From NCBI GenBank assembly GCA_022843145.1, contig JALHOF010000012.1, positions 62,001 through 126,000 on the forward strand: 64,000 nucleotides of DNA, read 5' to 3'. The position numbers and the translations under genes are program-made. The notes below the pieces were generated by a model. It saw only the letters and a program-made list of their open reading frames with translations. It ran no database searches and was not told the origin of the DNA. Source of the DNA: Hyphomicrobium sp. (GTDB lineage: Bacteria; Pseudomonadota; Alphaproteobacteria; Rhizobiales; Hyphomicrobiaceae). This document shows, piece after piece, positions 30,491 to 38,889 of the stretch. Positions within the stretch are counted from its first letter, which is position 1; every line of letters begins with the position of its first letter.

Positions 30491-30524
30491 TCCGACCTCA
30501 TGACTGTGTGCGGCGACGAACTCG

Positions 30525-31262
30525 CTATTCGCGGCGCAAGACGCTGTCGACGATGCGGTTGGCCCAGCCCTTGGAGCGGAAGCTGCGCTTTAACTCATCG
30601 GCATCGTAGACCGTCTCGACCCAATCCATGAACGGCATCGGCCGGCGCGCGCTGTCTTCGAGGTAGCGCTCGAAGAAATAATCGAGAACGCCGGTATCGG
30701 CTTGCCGGATATGGCCGTAACGAAAGGACAGCTCGTCCTTGGCCTGCTCGACCGGAACACCTTCCTTGAAATGGCGGTAGAGCGCGCTCATCAATCCGGC
30801 CCGGTCGGCGCCCGATTTGCAATGCATCAGCATCGGATAATCAATCCGGTCGAACAGCTCCTTGGCGCCGCGAATTTCCTCACGCGTGGGAGCGGCGCGT
30901 GATCGAACCTGGAAATTGACGAGCTCGATCCCCGCCTTCTTGCATGCCTGCTGTTCGAGCCAATAGCTGCCGCACAACCGGTCACCGCGCAAGTTGACGA
31001 CGGTGCGGATGCCTTTAGCCGCCATCTTCGCTATGTGGAACGGCGCCGGTTGCGCGGAACGCCAAGCGTTGTCGGAGAGGCGGTGCTTATTGATGTAGAA
31101 GACCCGGAAAACGCCGTGGTCCAGAAACAACATATCGAGATACTTCGCGGTCGGTCCGAGACTTCGCCGGAGCCAATCCGGAGATCCCTCGGCGACACCC
31201 TTGCGCCACGCATTGGTTTTGCGGCGAATAGCCCGCTTGGTCTCTCTCCCCCACCTAGGCAT
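30525..31262 (-). CDS. Dual-specificity/tyrosine phosphatase family protein
   Basis: 245 residues. The phosphatase loop MHCKSGADRAGL (Cys-X5-Arg) is intact, with a candidate general-acid region in the FQVRSRAAPTREEI segment. TVVNLRGD is the usual beta strand before the loop. The fold resembles bacterial DSP/DUF442-like phosphatases. It is encoded on the opposite strand inside the lipid A gene block, so a lipid or sugar phosphate substrate is possible (compare lipid phosphatases in rhizobial lipid A), but a protein substrate cannot be excluded. No signal peptide. The C-terminus is Arg-rich. Confidence 0.82.
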   Translation of the reverse strand: MPRWGRETKRAIRRKTNAWRKGVAEGSPDWLRRSLGPTAKYLDMLFLDHGVFRVFYINKHRLSDNAWRSAQPAPFHIAKMAAKGIRTVVNLRGDRLCGSYWLEQQACKKAGIELVNFQVRSRAAPTREEIRGAKELFDRIDYPMLMHCKSGADRAGLMSALYRHFKEGVPVEQAKDELSFRYGHIRQADTGVLDYFFERYLEDSARRPMPFMDWVETVYDADELKRSFRSKGWANRIVDSVLRRE

Positions 31263-31441
31263 CTACCTACAGGAATCTCCCGCGTGCGCGCGCGCTTTTC
31301 TCTGGCTGGACGCCGCTGCAAAAAGCATCATCCGCCGAAACAGCTCGCTGCTGTTTGCCTTCGGTAGATATTCGCTATAGGAACCACCCGCAAGGGTCTT
31401 CGGACGTCGCCGGGACAGTGGCCGGGTTGCGGGCCAGCGGG

Positions 31442-33478
31442 ATGGGGCCGTTGCTGAACGACAAATCGACCACGACACGAATAGCCGGGCGATACCTCGC
31501 CCGGTTGATTCGATTCGTCGCACGCACGGCAAAAGTTGTCGACGAGCCGCAATCGCTGCTCGATGACATGACACGAACGCACCCCTGCATCGTGGCCTGC
31601 TGGCATGGTCAATTCATGATGCTACCGATGCTGCGGCCGGAGGGTGTGCGGGTGTCGGCCATGGTCGCCCGGCACGGCGACGCAGAATTTGTCGGCCAAG
31701 CAATGAGCGCGCTCGACATCGACCTCATTCGCGGCGCGGGAGCGGGGGCGCGCAAACGCGACCGCGGCGGCGCTCATGCATTGCGGGCGGCGATCACGGC
31801 GCTCGAGGCGGGCAATTCCCTCGTCATGACCGCCGACGTGCCACCGGGCCCAGCTCGGCGCGCCGGGCTCGGCATTATCACGATCGCGCGCTATTCGGGC
31901 CGGCCGATCGTGCCGGCGGCGGTGGCGACGTCGCGCTCCAAGACGTTCGCGACCTGGAGCCGCATGACGATCAACCTGCCGTTTTCGCGTTTGGCGCGCG
32001 TAACCGGCCAGCCGATCTTCGTCCCCGCCGACGCCGACGCCGAAACCATGGAACGGCTGCGGCTCGAACTCGAGACATCGCTCGACGCCGTGACGCGCCG
32101 GGCCTACGCGCTCGCCGGAGCGGATGTCGCGCGGATTGCACCGCCACAAGCGCCGAATTCCTCCGACCCGCCGCCGGCCGCAGGGATCAAACTCAAAGGC
32201 TATGCGCGCGCCATGAGCCTCGCGCGGCCGATCGCGCCGCTGGTCCTCGGGCACCGCGAACGGCAGGGCAAGGAGGACGGCAAGCGACGTCCCGAGCGTC
32301 TCGGCGTGCCGTCAAAGCCGCGTCCCGAAGGGCCGCTCGCGTGGTTCCACGCGGCGAGCGTCGGCGAGACCAATGCCGCGCTGCCGGTCATTCATGCGCT
32401 GCTCGAAACCCGCCGCGATCTGTCGGTGTTGCTGACGTCGGGCACCGTGACCTCGGCCGGGCTCGCGGCACGCCGGTTGCCGCCACGTGCAATCCACCAA
32501 TTCGTGCCGCTCGACGTGCCCGAATACGCGCGCGCGTTTCTGGCGCACTGGCGGCCCGACCTTGCCGTCTTCACCGAAAGCGAAATCTGGCCGAACCTCA
32601 TTCTGGAGACGCACCGCGCCGGGCATCCGCTGGCGCTCGTCAACGCGCGCATGTCGTCGCGCAGCTTCAAGCGCTGGCAGCGGCGTCCGGATGTCTCTGA
32701 GCCATTGTTTTCACGTTTTGCACTGATCCTCGCACAGAACGAGCGGCTGGCGCGGCGCTTCTCCGAGCTCGGTGGCCGCGACGTGCGCGCGGTCGGCAAT
32801 CTCAAAATCGACGCTCCGCCGCAGCCCGTCGACGAGGCCGGCCGCGAACGACTCGAGGCGGCGATCGGTGAGCGGCCGCTGCTCGTCGCCGCCAGCACGC
32901 ACGAGGGCGAGGAGGTCATCCTCGCCGAGGCCCATCGCATGCTGGCGCGCGAATTCGATGGCCTCATCACCCTCATCGCGCCGCGCCATCCCGAGCGCGG
33001 CACGGGCTTAGCCGAAGAATTGAAAGCACGCGGGTTCAATGTCGCGCAACGGTCGACGGGCGCGCTACCCGATCCGCGCACAGAAATCTATATCGCCGAC
33101 ACCATCGGTGAACTCGGAACATTTTACGCGATGTCGCCGGTCGCCTTCGTCGGCGGCTCTCTGGTCGACCGCGGCGGCCAAAATCCGATCGAGGCGGTGC
33201 GTCACGGAGCGGCGGTCATCACTGGACCGAGCTGGCGCAACTTCGCCGACGAATACACCGCGCTGCTCAAGCGATCCGGCGCGATCGAGGTGCGAAACGC
33301 GGCTGAAATCGCCGACGCGATCCGGCGGCTGGCGCGGGATGCGAACGAACTCGACCGCATGAAATCAGGGGCTCGAAGCGCGCTCGCGGCGCTGTCGGGC
33401 GCACTTGGGTTGACGGTCGAGGCCTTGCTCGGCGCATTGCCCGCTCCGGCCGACAAAGGGTTGCTGCGTGCCTCGTGA
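31442..33478 (+). CDS. kdtA: Fusion: DUF374/LPLAT-like acyltransferase plus 3-deoxy-D-manno-octulosonic acid transferase (KdtA)
   Basis: 678 residues from the ATG at 31442 (the open frame reaches a TTG at 31355). Residues 1-215 are a DUF374 lysophospholipid-acyltransferase-like domain: ACWHGQFMMLP with the catalytic His at about 55, VARHGDAEFVGQ, and TADVPPGPARRAG where relatives usually have DGPRGP. A Pro-rich linker (about 233-248) leads into a complete Kdo transferase: AASVGETNAALP with catalytic Glu309, ESEIWPNLI, NARMSSRS, ASTHEGEE, PRHPERG, and GGSLVDRGGQNPIEAV. Kdo transfer to lipid IVA occurs at the inner membrane. In relatives these are two neighbouring genes. No stop or frameshift interrupts the frame. 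Overlaps lpxK by 11 bp. Confidence 0.92.
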   Translation: MGPLLNDKSTTTRIAGRYLARLIRFVARTAKVVDEPQSLLDDMTRTHPCIVACWHGQFMMLPMLRPEGVRVSAMVARHGDAEFVGQAMSALDIDLIRGAGAGARKRDRGGAHALRAAITALEAGNSLVMTADVPPGPARRAGLGIITIARYSGRPIVPAAVATSRSKTFATWSRMTINLPFSRLARVTGQPIFVPADADAETMERLRLELETSLDAVTRRAYALAGADVARIAPPQAPNSSDPPPAAGIKLKGYARAMSLARPIAPLVLGHRERQGKEDGKRRPERLGVPSKPRPEGPLAWFHAASVGETNAALPVIHALLETRRDLSVLLTSGTVTSAGLAARRLPPRAIHQFVPLDVPEYARAFLAHWRPDLAVFTESEIWPNLILETHRAGHPLALVNARMSSRSFKRWQRRPDVSEPLFSRFALILAQNERLARRFSELGGRDVRAVGNLKIDAPPQPVDEAGRERLEAAIGERPLLVAASTHEGEEVILAEAHRMLAREFDGLITLIAPRHPERGTGLAEELKARGFNVAQRSTGALPDPRTEIYIADTIGELGTFYAMSPVAFVGGSLVDRGGQNPIEAVRHGAAVITGPSWRNFADEYTALLKRSGAIEVRNAAEIADAIRRLARDANELDRMKSGARSALAALSGALGLTVEALLGALPAPADKGLLRAS

Positions 33479-34529
33479 CGAACCCGCATGGTGGTATGCG
33501 CCGAGTGACGACCGGCGGGCCCGGATATTGGCGCCGATCGGTTGGGCCTATGGTTGGATCGCCGAACGCCGCTATCTCCGCGCCGTGCCCTACCGCTCGC
33601 GGCTCGGCGTCGTCTGTGTCGGAAACTTCACCGCTGGCGGCACCGGAAAGACCCCGCTCGGGCTGATGATCGCCGCCGCGTGCCGGGCACGGGGCCAGAC
33701 GCCGGTTTTCCTGACGCGAGGTTACGGCGGGAGCGCTCGCGGCCCCCTGCTGGTCGATCCGGCCAGCACGACAGCCGCGGAAGCCGGAGACGAGCCGCTG
33801 CTCCTGGCCCGCACCGCGCCGACCGTCGTCGCGCGCGATCGGACCGAGGGCGCTCGCTTCATCGAAGAACACGTAGCTGGCGCAACGCTGATCATCATGG
33901 ACGATGGATTGCAGAACGGCTCATTGGCCAAGGACCTGACCATCGCCGTCGTCGACGGAACGCGCGGGATCGGCAATGGCGAGGTCATCCCGGCGGGGCC
34001 GTTGCGCGCCCCGATCGCGTTTCAGCTCGACCTTGTCGACGCGATCGTCGTCAACGGCGGCCATGCACCATCAGGCGCTGGCGACCGATTGACGAGCGTG
34101 TTCGACCAATTGCGCCTGCAGTTCCAAGGCCCCGTGCTCGCGGCATCGATCGCGCCCGCCGCCAATACGGACTGGCTCGGCGGCAAGCCCGTCGTCGCGT
34201 TCGCCGGGATCGGACATCCGCAGCGCTTCTTCGCGACCTTGCGCGATCTCGGCGCGAAGATTGCGTCCGAAACGTCATTCCCGGACCATCACACGTTCAG
34301 CGAAGCGAATGCGCGCGACTTGTTGCGGCAGGCGGCGGACCTCGGCGCGATGCTGGTGACAACGGAGAAGGACATGGCGCGGCTTTCGGGCGAAAGGGGG
34401 CACGAGTGCCGCGCGCTCGCCGCGGCAGCCCGCGCATTGCCGGTGCGGATGACATTCGGCGAACGCGATCTGCTGCGCCTTGAAACGCTCATCGACGGCG
34501 CGGTGCGGCGGCCATCGCGCGGCGTTTGA
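33468..34529 (+). CDS. lpxK: Tetraacyldisaccharide 4'-kinase LpxK
   Basis: 353 residues; inner-membrane-associated kinase that phosphorylates the 4' position of the lipid A disaccharide. The P-loop lies in VGNFTAGGTGKTPLGL, followed by FLTRGYGG, GDEPLLLA, the MDDGLQN metal/catalytic motif, and GIGHPQRFF and DHHTFSE. GTG start inside the end of the preceding gene, so translation is coupled to the Kdo transferase fusion. Last gene of the lipid A module; the next gene is convergent with a 6-bp gap. Confidence 0.96.
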   Translation: MPRDEPAWWYAPSDDRRARILAPIGWAYGWIAERRYLRAVPYRSRLGVVCVGNFTAGGTGKTPLGLMIAAACRARGQTPVFLTRGYGGSARGPLLVDPASTTAAEAGDEPLLLARTAPTVVARDRTEGARFIEEHVAGATLIIMDDGLQNGSLAKDLTIAVVDGTRGIGNGEVIPAGPLRAPIAFQLDLVDAIVVNGGHAPSGAGDRLTSVFDQLRLQFQGPVLAASIAPAANTDWLGGKPVVAFAGIGHPQRFFATLRDLGAKIASETSFPDHHTFSEANARDLLRQAADLGAMLVTTEKDMARLSGERGHECRALAAAARALPVRMTFGERDLLRLETLIDGAVRRPSRGV

Positions 34530-34535
34530 GCGCGG

Positions 34536-35867
34536 TCAGCACCCGGCTTCGAGAAATCCGACGGGCTCGCCGCGCGCCTTCGATGCGAGCTCGCCCTGCC
34601 ACATCGCCCGGTGGCCGCGCACGAACGTGCCGACCGGCCAGCCGGTGACGGATTTGCCGTCGTAGGGCGTCCAACCACAGCGGCTTTCCACCCAACGGTT
34701 GGTGATCGTCTCGGTGCGCTTCATGTCGACGATCGTCAGGTCCGCATCGTAGCCCGCCGCGATGCGACCCTTGTTGCGGATGCCGAACAGCCGCTGAGGT
34801 CCGTGGCTGGTCAGATCGACAAACCGCTGCAGTGACAGCCGCCCAGCGTTGACGTGATCGAGCATGATCGGCACGAGCGTCTGCACGCCGGTCATACCGG
34901 AGTGCGAGCCCGGATAGGCGTGATCCTTCTCCTCGCGCGTGTGCGGCGCATGGTCGGACCCGAGCACATCGACCGTTCCTTGCGCGATGCCCCGCCAGAT
35001 CGCCGCGCGGTGAGCGGCCCCGCGCACGGGCGGATTCATTTGAATGTATGTTCCCAGCCGCCGATACGCCTCGTCGCCGTCGAGCGTCAGGTGATGCGGC
35101 GTCACCTCGACGCTGGCCCACGACTTGTGTTCGGCCAGGAACGCCATCTCGGCGGCGGTCGAAATGTGCAAGACGTGGACGCGCCGCTTGTACTTCTCGG
35201 CGAGGCGGACAAGCCGGGTGGTTGCGATCAGCGCCGCTTCCTCGTCGCGCCACACCGGATGCGACGAGGGATCGCCGGGCACGCGCAAATTCATCCGCGA
35301 GATCAGCCGCGCTTCGTCCTCGGCATGGAAGGCGGCACGGCGGCTCAAGCGGGCGATGATGCGGTCGAGCGAGCTTTCGTCGTCGACCAGGAGATCGCCG
35401 GTCGACGAGCCCATGAACACCTTGATGCCGGCCGAAGCTTCGAGTCGCTCGAGCGCCGGGATATCGTCGATGTTGTCGCGCGTGCCGCCGACGTAGAACG
35501 CGAAGTCGCAGAACATGCGATGGCGGGCGAGGCGCACCTTCTCGGCCAGCGTCTCGGCCGACGTCGTCAAAGGCTTTGTGTTCGGCATTTCGAACACGGC
35601 CGTGACGCCACCCGCGACCGCGCCGCGACTGCCGGTCTCGAGATCCTCCTTGTGGGTCAGGCCCGGCTCGCGGAAATGAACCTGGCTATCGATGACGCCG
35701 GGCAGGATGTGGAGCCCGGAACAGTCGATGGTTTCCGCCGATTTGTAGGCCCCCGACGGACCGATCGCGGCGATGCGCCCGTCGCGGATGCCGAGGTCGC
35801 GCACGCCCTCCCCGTCGTGATTGACGACGCAGCCGCCCTTGAGGACGAGATCGAAGGTCGCGGTCAT
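34536..35867 (-). CDS. Dihydroorotase-family amidohydrolase (PyrC-like)
   Basis: 443 residues of the class I dihydroorotase/allantoinase group. MPNTKPLTT, IKVFMGSSTG, AAFHAEDEARL, HVLHIST, SVEVTPHHLTLD and GSDHAPHT are conserved metal- and substrate-binding stretches. The first metal motif, normally His-X-His before FREPG, reads DSQVHFREPG, with Gln62 in place of the first His. A similar Gln variant occurs, as far as I recall, in other alphaproteobacterial homologues annotated as dihydroorotase, so it is probably a family trait, but metal binding and activity may be altered. Cytosolic. AAAGGA precedes the ATG. Not clustered with other pyrimidine genes here. Confidence 0.85.
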   Translation of the reverse strand: MTATFDLVLKGGCVVNHDGEGVRDLGIRDGRIAAIGPSGAYKSAETIDCSGLHILPGVIDSQVHFREPGLTHKEDLETGSRGAVAGGVTAVFEMPNTKPLTTSAETLAEKVRLARHRMFCDFAFYVGGTRDNIDDIPALERLEASAGIKVFMGSSTGDLLVDDESSLDRIIARLSRRAAFHAEDEARLISRMNLRVPGDPSSHPVWRDEEAALIATTRLVRLAEKYKRRVHVLHISTAAEMAFLAEHKSWASVEVTPHHLTLDGDEAYRRLGTYIQMNPPVRGAAHRAAIWRGIAQGTVDVLGSDHAPHTREEKDHAYPGSHSGMTGVQTLVPIMLDHVNAGRLSLQRFVDLTSHGPQRLFGIRNKGRIAAGYDADLTIVDMKRTETITNRWVESRCGWTPYDGKSVTGWPVGTFVRGHRAMWQGELASKARGEPVGFLEAGC

Positions 35868-35967
35868 TGTGGTCCTTTCGGCGGGAGGGCGGTGGCTCGG
35901 AGCTTGCCAGAGATTGGTTGCCCGCTTACGTAGTTTCCACGATCAATTCAACCTCAGAGAGATCGGA

Positions 35968-36894
35968 ATGACCACGGCCAAAATCGCGCTTCTGCCCGAC
36001 CGCGGCGTGGTCAGCGTCACCGGCGAGGACGCGGCGAAGCTGTTGCAGGGCGTCGTCACCAACGACATGGCGGCGTTCGACAACGGCGCCAAGGCGGTCC
36101 ACGCCGGCCTGCTGTCCGCGCAGGGCAAGATCCAGTACGAGTTCTTCATCGTGAAATCGGCCGCCGGCTTCCTGCTGGAGACGGCACGCGACCGGACCGC
36201 CGATCTCGCCAAGCGGCTGATGCTCTACAAGCTGCGCGCCAAGGCCGAGATCAAGGATGTTGCGAGCGCCCACACCGTCGCCGCGGCCTGGGGCGGCGAT
36301 GGCGACGCGCCGCAAACGTGGCAGCATCCCGCCGGAGCACCGGACGCCCATCGCGACGTCTGCTGGTTCCGCGATCCGCGCCATCCCGATCTCGGGCTGC
36401 GGCTAATTCTGACCACGGCGACGGACTGGGTGATCGGACAGGCCGGCACCGCCGCGTCCGCCGACGCCTATCTCGCGCATCGCATAGCGTTGGGCGTGCC
36501 CGAGGGCGGTCGCGACTATCCGCTCGGCGACACCTTCCCGCACGACGCCGATTTCGATCTCTACCAGGGCGTGTCGTTCACCAAGGGCTGTTTCGTGGGA
36601 CAAGAGGTCGTCGCGCGTATGGAGCACAAATCGGTGGTGCGGAAGCGCGTGGTGCGGGTCTCCGGCCCCGGGCTCGCGCCCAGCGCCGAGGTCAAGCTCG
36701 GCGATGTCGTTATCGGCGCGGTCGGCTCGGTTTCGGCTGGCGACGGGTTGGCGCTGGTGCGGCTCGACCGCGTCGCGGAAGCGCTGGATGGCGACAAGCC
36801 CCTGACCGCTGGCGGCCAGCCGGTCGAGATCGATCCCGCCGCCATCGCGCGCTACCGCGAGAGCGTGGCGTCCAAGCCCGCGGCCACACTCTAG
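35968..36894 (+). CDS. ygfZ: Folate-binding YgfZ-family protein (Fe-S cluster assembly/repair)
   Basis: 308 residues from the ATG at 35968. Tetrahydrofolate-binding homologue of the T-protein GcvT that assists Fe-S enzyme maturation. The N-terminal part has VTGEDAAKLLQGVVTNDM and HAGLLSAQGKIQYEFF; the diagnostic KGCFVGQEVVARMEHKSVV, with the conserved Cys of KGCxxGQE, lies at about residues 205-225. The longer frame from 35821 overlaps the divergent promoter region and is discarded. Starts a plus-strand run with tag and two hydrolase genes. Confidence 0.95.
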   Translation: MTTAKIALLPDRGVVSVTGEDAAKLLQGVVTNDMAAFDNGAKAVHAGLLSAQGKIQYEFFIVKSAAGFLLETARDRTADLAKRLMLYKLRAKAEIKDVASAHTVAAAWGGDGDAPQTWQHPAGAPDAHRDVCWFRDPRHPDLGLRLILTTATDWVIGQAGTAASADAYLAHRIALGVPEGGRDYPLGDTFPHDADFDLYQGVSFTKGCFVGQEVVARMEHKSVVRKRVVRVSGPGLAPSAEVKLGDVVIGAVGSVSAGDGLALVRLDRVAEALDGDKPLTAGGQPVEIDPAAIARYRESVASKPAATL

Positions 36895-36910
36895 CCCGGG
36901 AAAGCCAACC

Positions 36911-37519
36911 ATGACCGACCCGCGCGAGCCGACGCGCTGCCCTTGGGGCGGCATCGAGAACGCTGAATACACGCGCTATCATGACGAGGAATGGGGCGTG
37001 CCGCACCAGGACAGCCGCGCGCACTTCGAAAAGTTGTGCCTCGAAGGCTTCCAGTCCGGCCTGTCGTGGCTGACCATCCTCAAAAAGCGCGAGAATTTCC
37101 GCCGCGCCTTCGCCGGCTTCGATCCCGAGAAGGTCGCCCGTTTTGGCGACAAGGACGTCGCGAGGCTCTTGTCGGACGCCGGCATCGTCCGCCATGAGGG
37201 CAAGATCCGCGCGACGATCGGCAACGCCCGCGCCGCTGTCGCCCTGCAAGAGCGGCGGCCGCTGGCCGAATTCCTGTGGGACTTCCTCGACGGCCGGCCG
37301 ATCGTCAACCGTCACGCGAACTTTGGCGGCATCCCGTCCGAAACACCGCTATCCAAGCAGATCTCGAAGGCGTTGAAGGCCGAGGGCTTCCGGTTCGTCG
37401 GCCCGACCACGGTCTACGCGTTCCTGCAGTCGTCGGGCTTCGTCAACGACCATCTTTTGTCGTGTCACCGGCACGCGCCGTGCGCCAAGTTGATGCGCGC
37501 GTTCAAGCTGGCGGAGTAG
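36911..37519 (+). CDS. tag: DNA-3-methyladenine glycosylase I
   Basis: 202 residues. Base-excision enzyme that removes 3-methyladenine from alkylated DNA. RCPWGG and YHDEEWG supply the N-terminal Cys and His of the structural zinc site, with HLLSCHRHAPC giving the C-terminal His and Cys. The base-binding pocket LCLEGFQSGLSWLTILKKRENFR is typical. Follows ygfZ by 16 bp and precedes the HD hydrolase gene by 4 bp, suggesting one operon. Confidence 0.96.
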   Translation: MTDPREPTRCPWGGIENAEYTRYHDEEWGVPHQDSRAHFEKLCLEGFQSGLSWLTILKKRENFRRAFAGFDPEKVARFGDKDVARLLSDAGIVRHEGKIRATIGNARAAVALQERRPLAEFLWDFLDGRPIVNRHANFGGIPSETPLSKQISKALKAEGFRFVGPTTVYAFLQSSGFVNDHLLSCHRHAPCAKLMRAFKLAE

Positions 37520-37523
37520 GTGC

Positions 37524-38132
37524 ATGTCGAAACCCTCGCCCCGCGCGTGGCAGCGGATGCTGTCCGGCCGCCGGCTCGATCTCCTGGAACCATCGCCTCT
37601 GGACGTCGAGATAGCCGACATCGCGCACGGCCTCGCCCGCGTTGCCCGCTGGAACGGGCAGACTGTCGGCGATCACGCGTTCTCGGTCGCGCAGCACGTC
37701 ATCGTCGTCGAGGAGATCGCGGCGGCGCAGAACCGCGGCTGGAGCGCGCGCTGGCGGCTCGCGGCGTTGCTGCACGACGCGCCGGAGTACGTCATCGGCG
37801 ACCTGATCAGTCCCTTCAAGACCGCCATCGGGCTCGACTACAAGGCGTTCGAAAAGCGGTTGATGGAAGCCATTCACCTGCGCTTCGGACTGCCGCCGGT
37901 GCTCCCCGACGACGTGACCAAGGCGATCAAGGTCGCCGACCGTACCGCGGCGTATTTTGAGGCGACGTGCCTCGCGGGGTTCGACGTCGCTGAAGCCGAG
38001 CAGTTCTTCGGAGCGCCGGACGGCGTTTCCGCAATCCTTACCCGCCGCCTCGCCGCGCTGGAACCCTGGCCCGCCGCCGAAGCCCAGAGGCGACTAACGG
38101 CAAAGTTCGAGGCGTTGTCGCGGGAGATGTGA
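37524..38132 (+). CDS. HD-domain phosphohydrolase (YfbR-like)
   Basis: 202 residues. HD-domain metal ligands are visible in VGDHAFSVAQHV (first His), ALLHDAPEYVIGD (His-Asp pair) and KVADRTAAYFEA (distal Asp). Members such as YfbR are 5'-deoxynucleotidases that dephosphorylate deoxynucleoside monophosphates. SGRRLDLLEPSP is a common start in alphaproteobacterial relatives. The ATG lies 4 bp after the tag stop. Exact substrate is inferred from the family. Confidence 0.85.
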   Translation: MSKPSPRAWQRMLSGRRLDLLEPSPLDVEIADIAHGLARVARWNGQTVGDHAFSVAQHVIVVEEIAAAQNRGWSARWRLAALLHDAPEYVIGDLISPFKTAIGLDYKAFEKRLMEAIHLRFGLPPVLPDDVTKAIKVADRTAAYFEATCLAGFDVAEAEQFFGAPDGVSAILTRRLAALEPWPAAEAQRRLTAKFEALSREM

Positions 38133-38199
38133 TGGGTCGGCGCCTGCCGCCATTGGCCAGCTTGAAATGCGCGCTCCCCCGTGCCACCTCGAAGCGATC

Positions 38200-38823
38200 A
38201 TGTCGGCGCTTCGCGATACGTCCCTATTCACGCATTCCGGCGGCCGGAACCTTCTGGCCGTCGCGCCAATGCGGCATATCGAGCGGGTGATCGCCGACAC
38301 CGGCGCGACGCATCTCGTCAGCGTGCTCAACGCGCACCTCATTCCGGCGACTCCCGCCGCCATCACGCCGGCGCGGCACCTGAAGCTCGCGGTCAGCGAT
38401 CATGTCGCGGAGGACGGCGGATCGCGTCATCCGCTCGCCGACAGCCTCGATCGGCTACTCGCATTCGCCGGATCGTGGGACCGCGCAACGCTGCTGCTGG
38501 TGCACTGCTTCTCGGGATTGAACCGCTCGACGGCGGCGGCCTACATCATATTGTGCGCGATGAACCCGAAAACGCCGGAGACGCTGATCGCGCATCATCT
38601 CAGGCAATTCTCCGATACGGCCGCACCGAACCGGATCATGGTCGCGGTCGCGGACCAGATGCTCGATCGCGGCGGCCGGATGGCGGCGGCACTCGATTCC
38701 ATCGGCCCCGGATCTCCCGCCGCGGAGGCGCAACCTTTCCTGCTTTCGACCGTTTTCGATGTGCCGCAAGCAAATGCTCGGCCCTCGGATCGCCACACGC
38801 AGACCGACATTGTGACTGAGTGA
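38200..38823 (+). CDS. Tyrosine-phosphatase-like protein
   Basis: 207 residues from the ATG at 38200; an alternative ATG at 38167 would add 11 residues. VHCFSGLNRSTAAAYI carries a Cys-X5-Arg phosphatase loop, preceded by THLVSVLNAH and followed by helices rich in Ala. It resembles the alphaproteobacterial protein-tyrosine-phosphatase-like proteins that lie next to HD-hydrolase genes. No signal peptide or membrane segment. It ends 66 bp before nadQ on the same strand. Substrate unknown; phosphatase activity is likely since the key residues are present. Confidence 0.78.
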   Translation: MSALRDTSLFTHSGGRNLLAVAPMRHIERVIADTGATHLVSVLNAHLIPATPAAITPARHLKLAVSDHVAEDGGSRHPLADSLDRLLAFAGSWDRATLLLVHCFSGLNRSTAAAYIILCAMNPKTPETLIAHHLRQFSDTAAPNRIMVAVADQMLDRGGRMAAALDSIGPGSPAAEAQPFLLSTVFDVPQANARPSDRHTQTDIVTE

Positions 38824-38889
38824 GCAAATCAGTTGTTCAGAAAATCGCCATGATCGGCCCGTTCTCTCCGAGCGCGAAGGGAGCACCGC

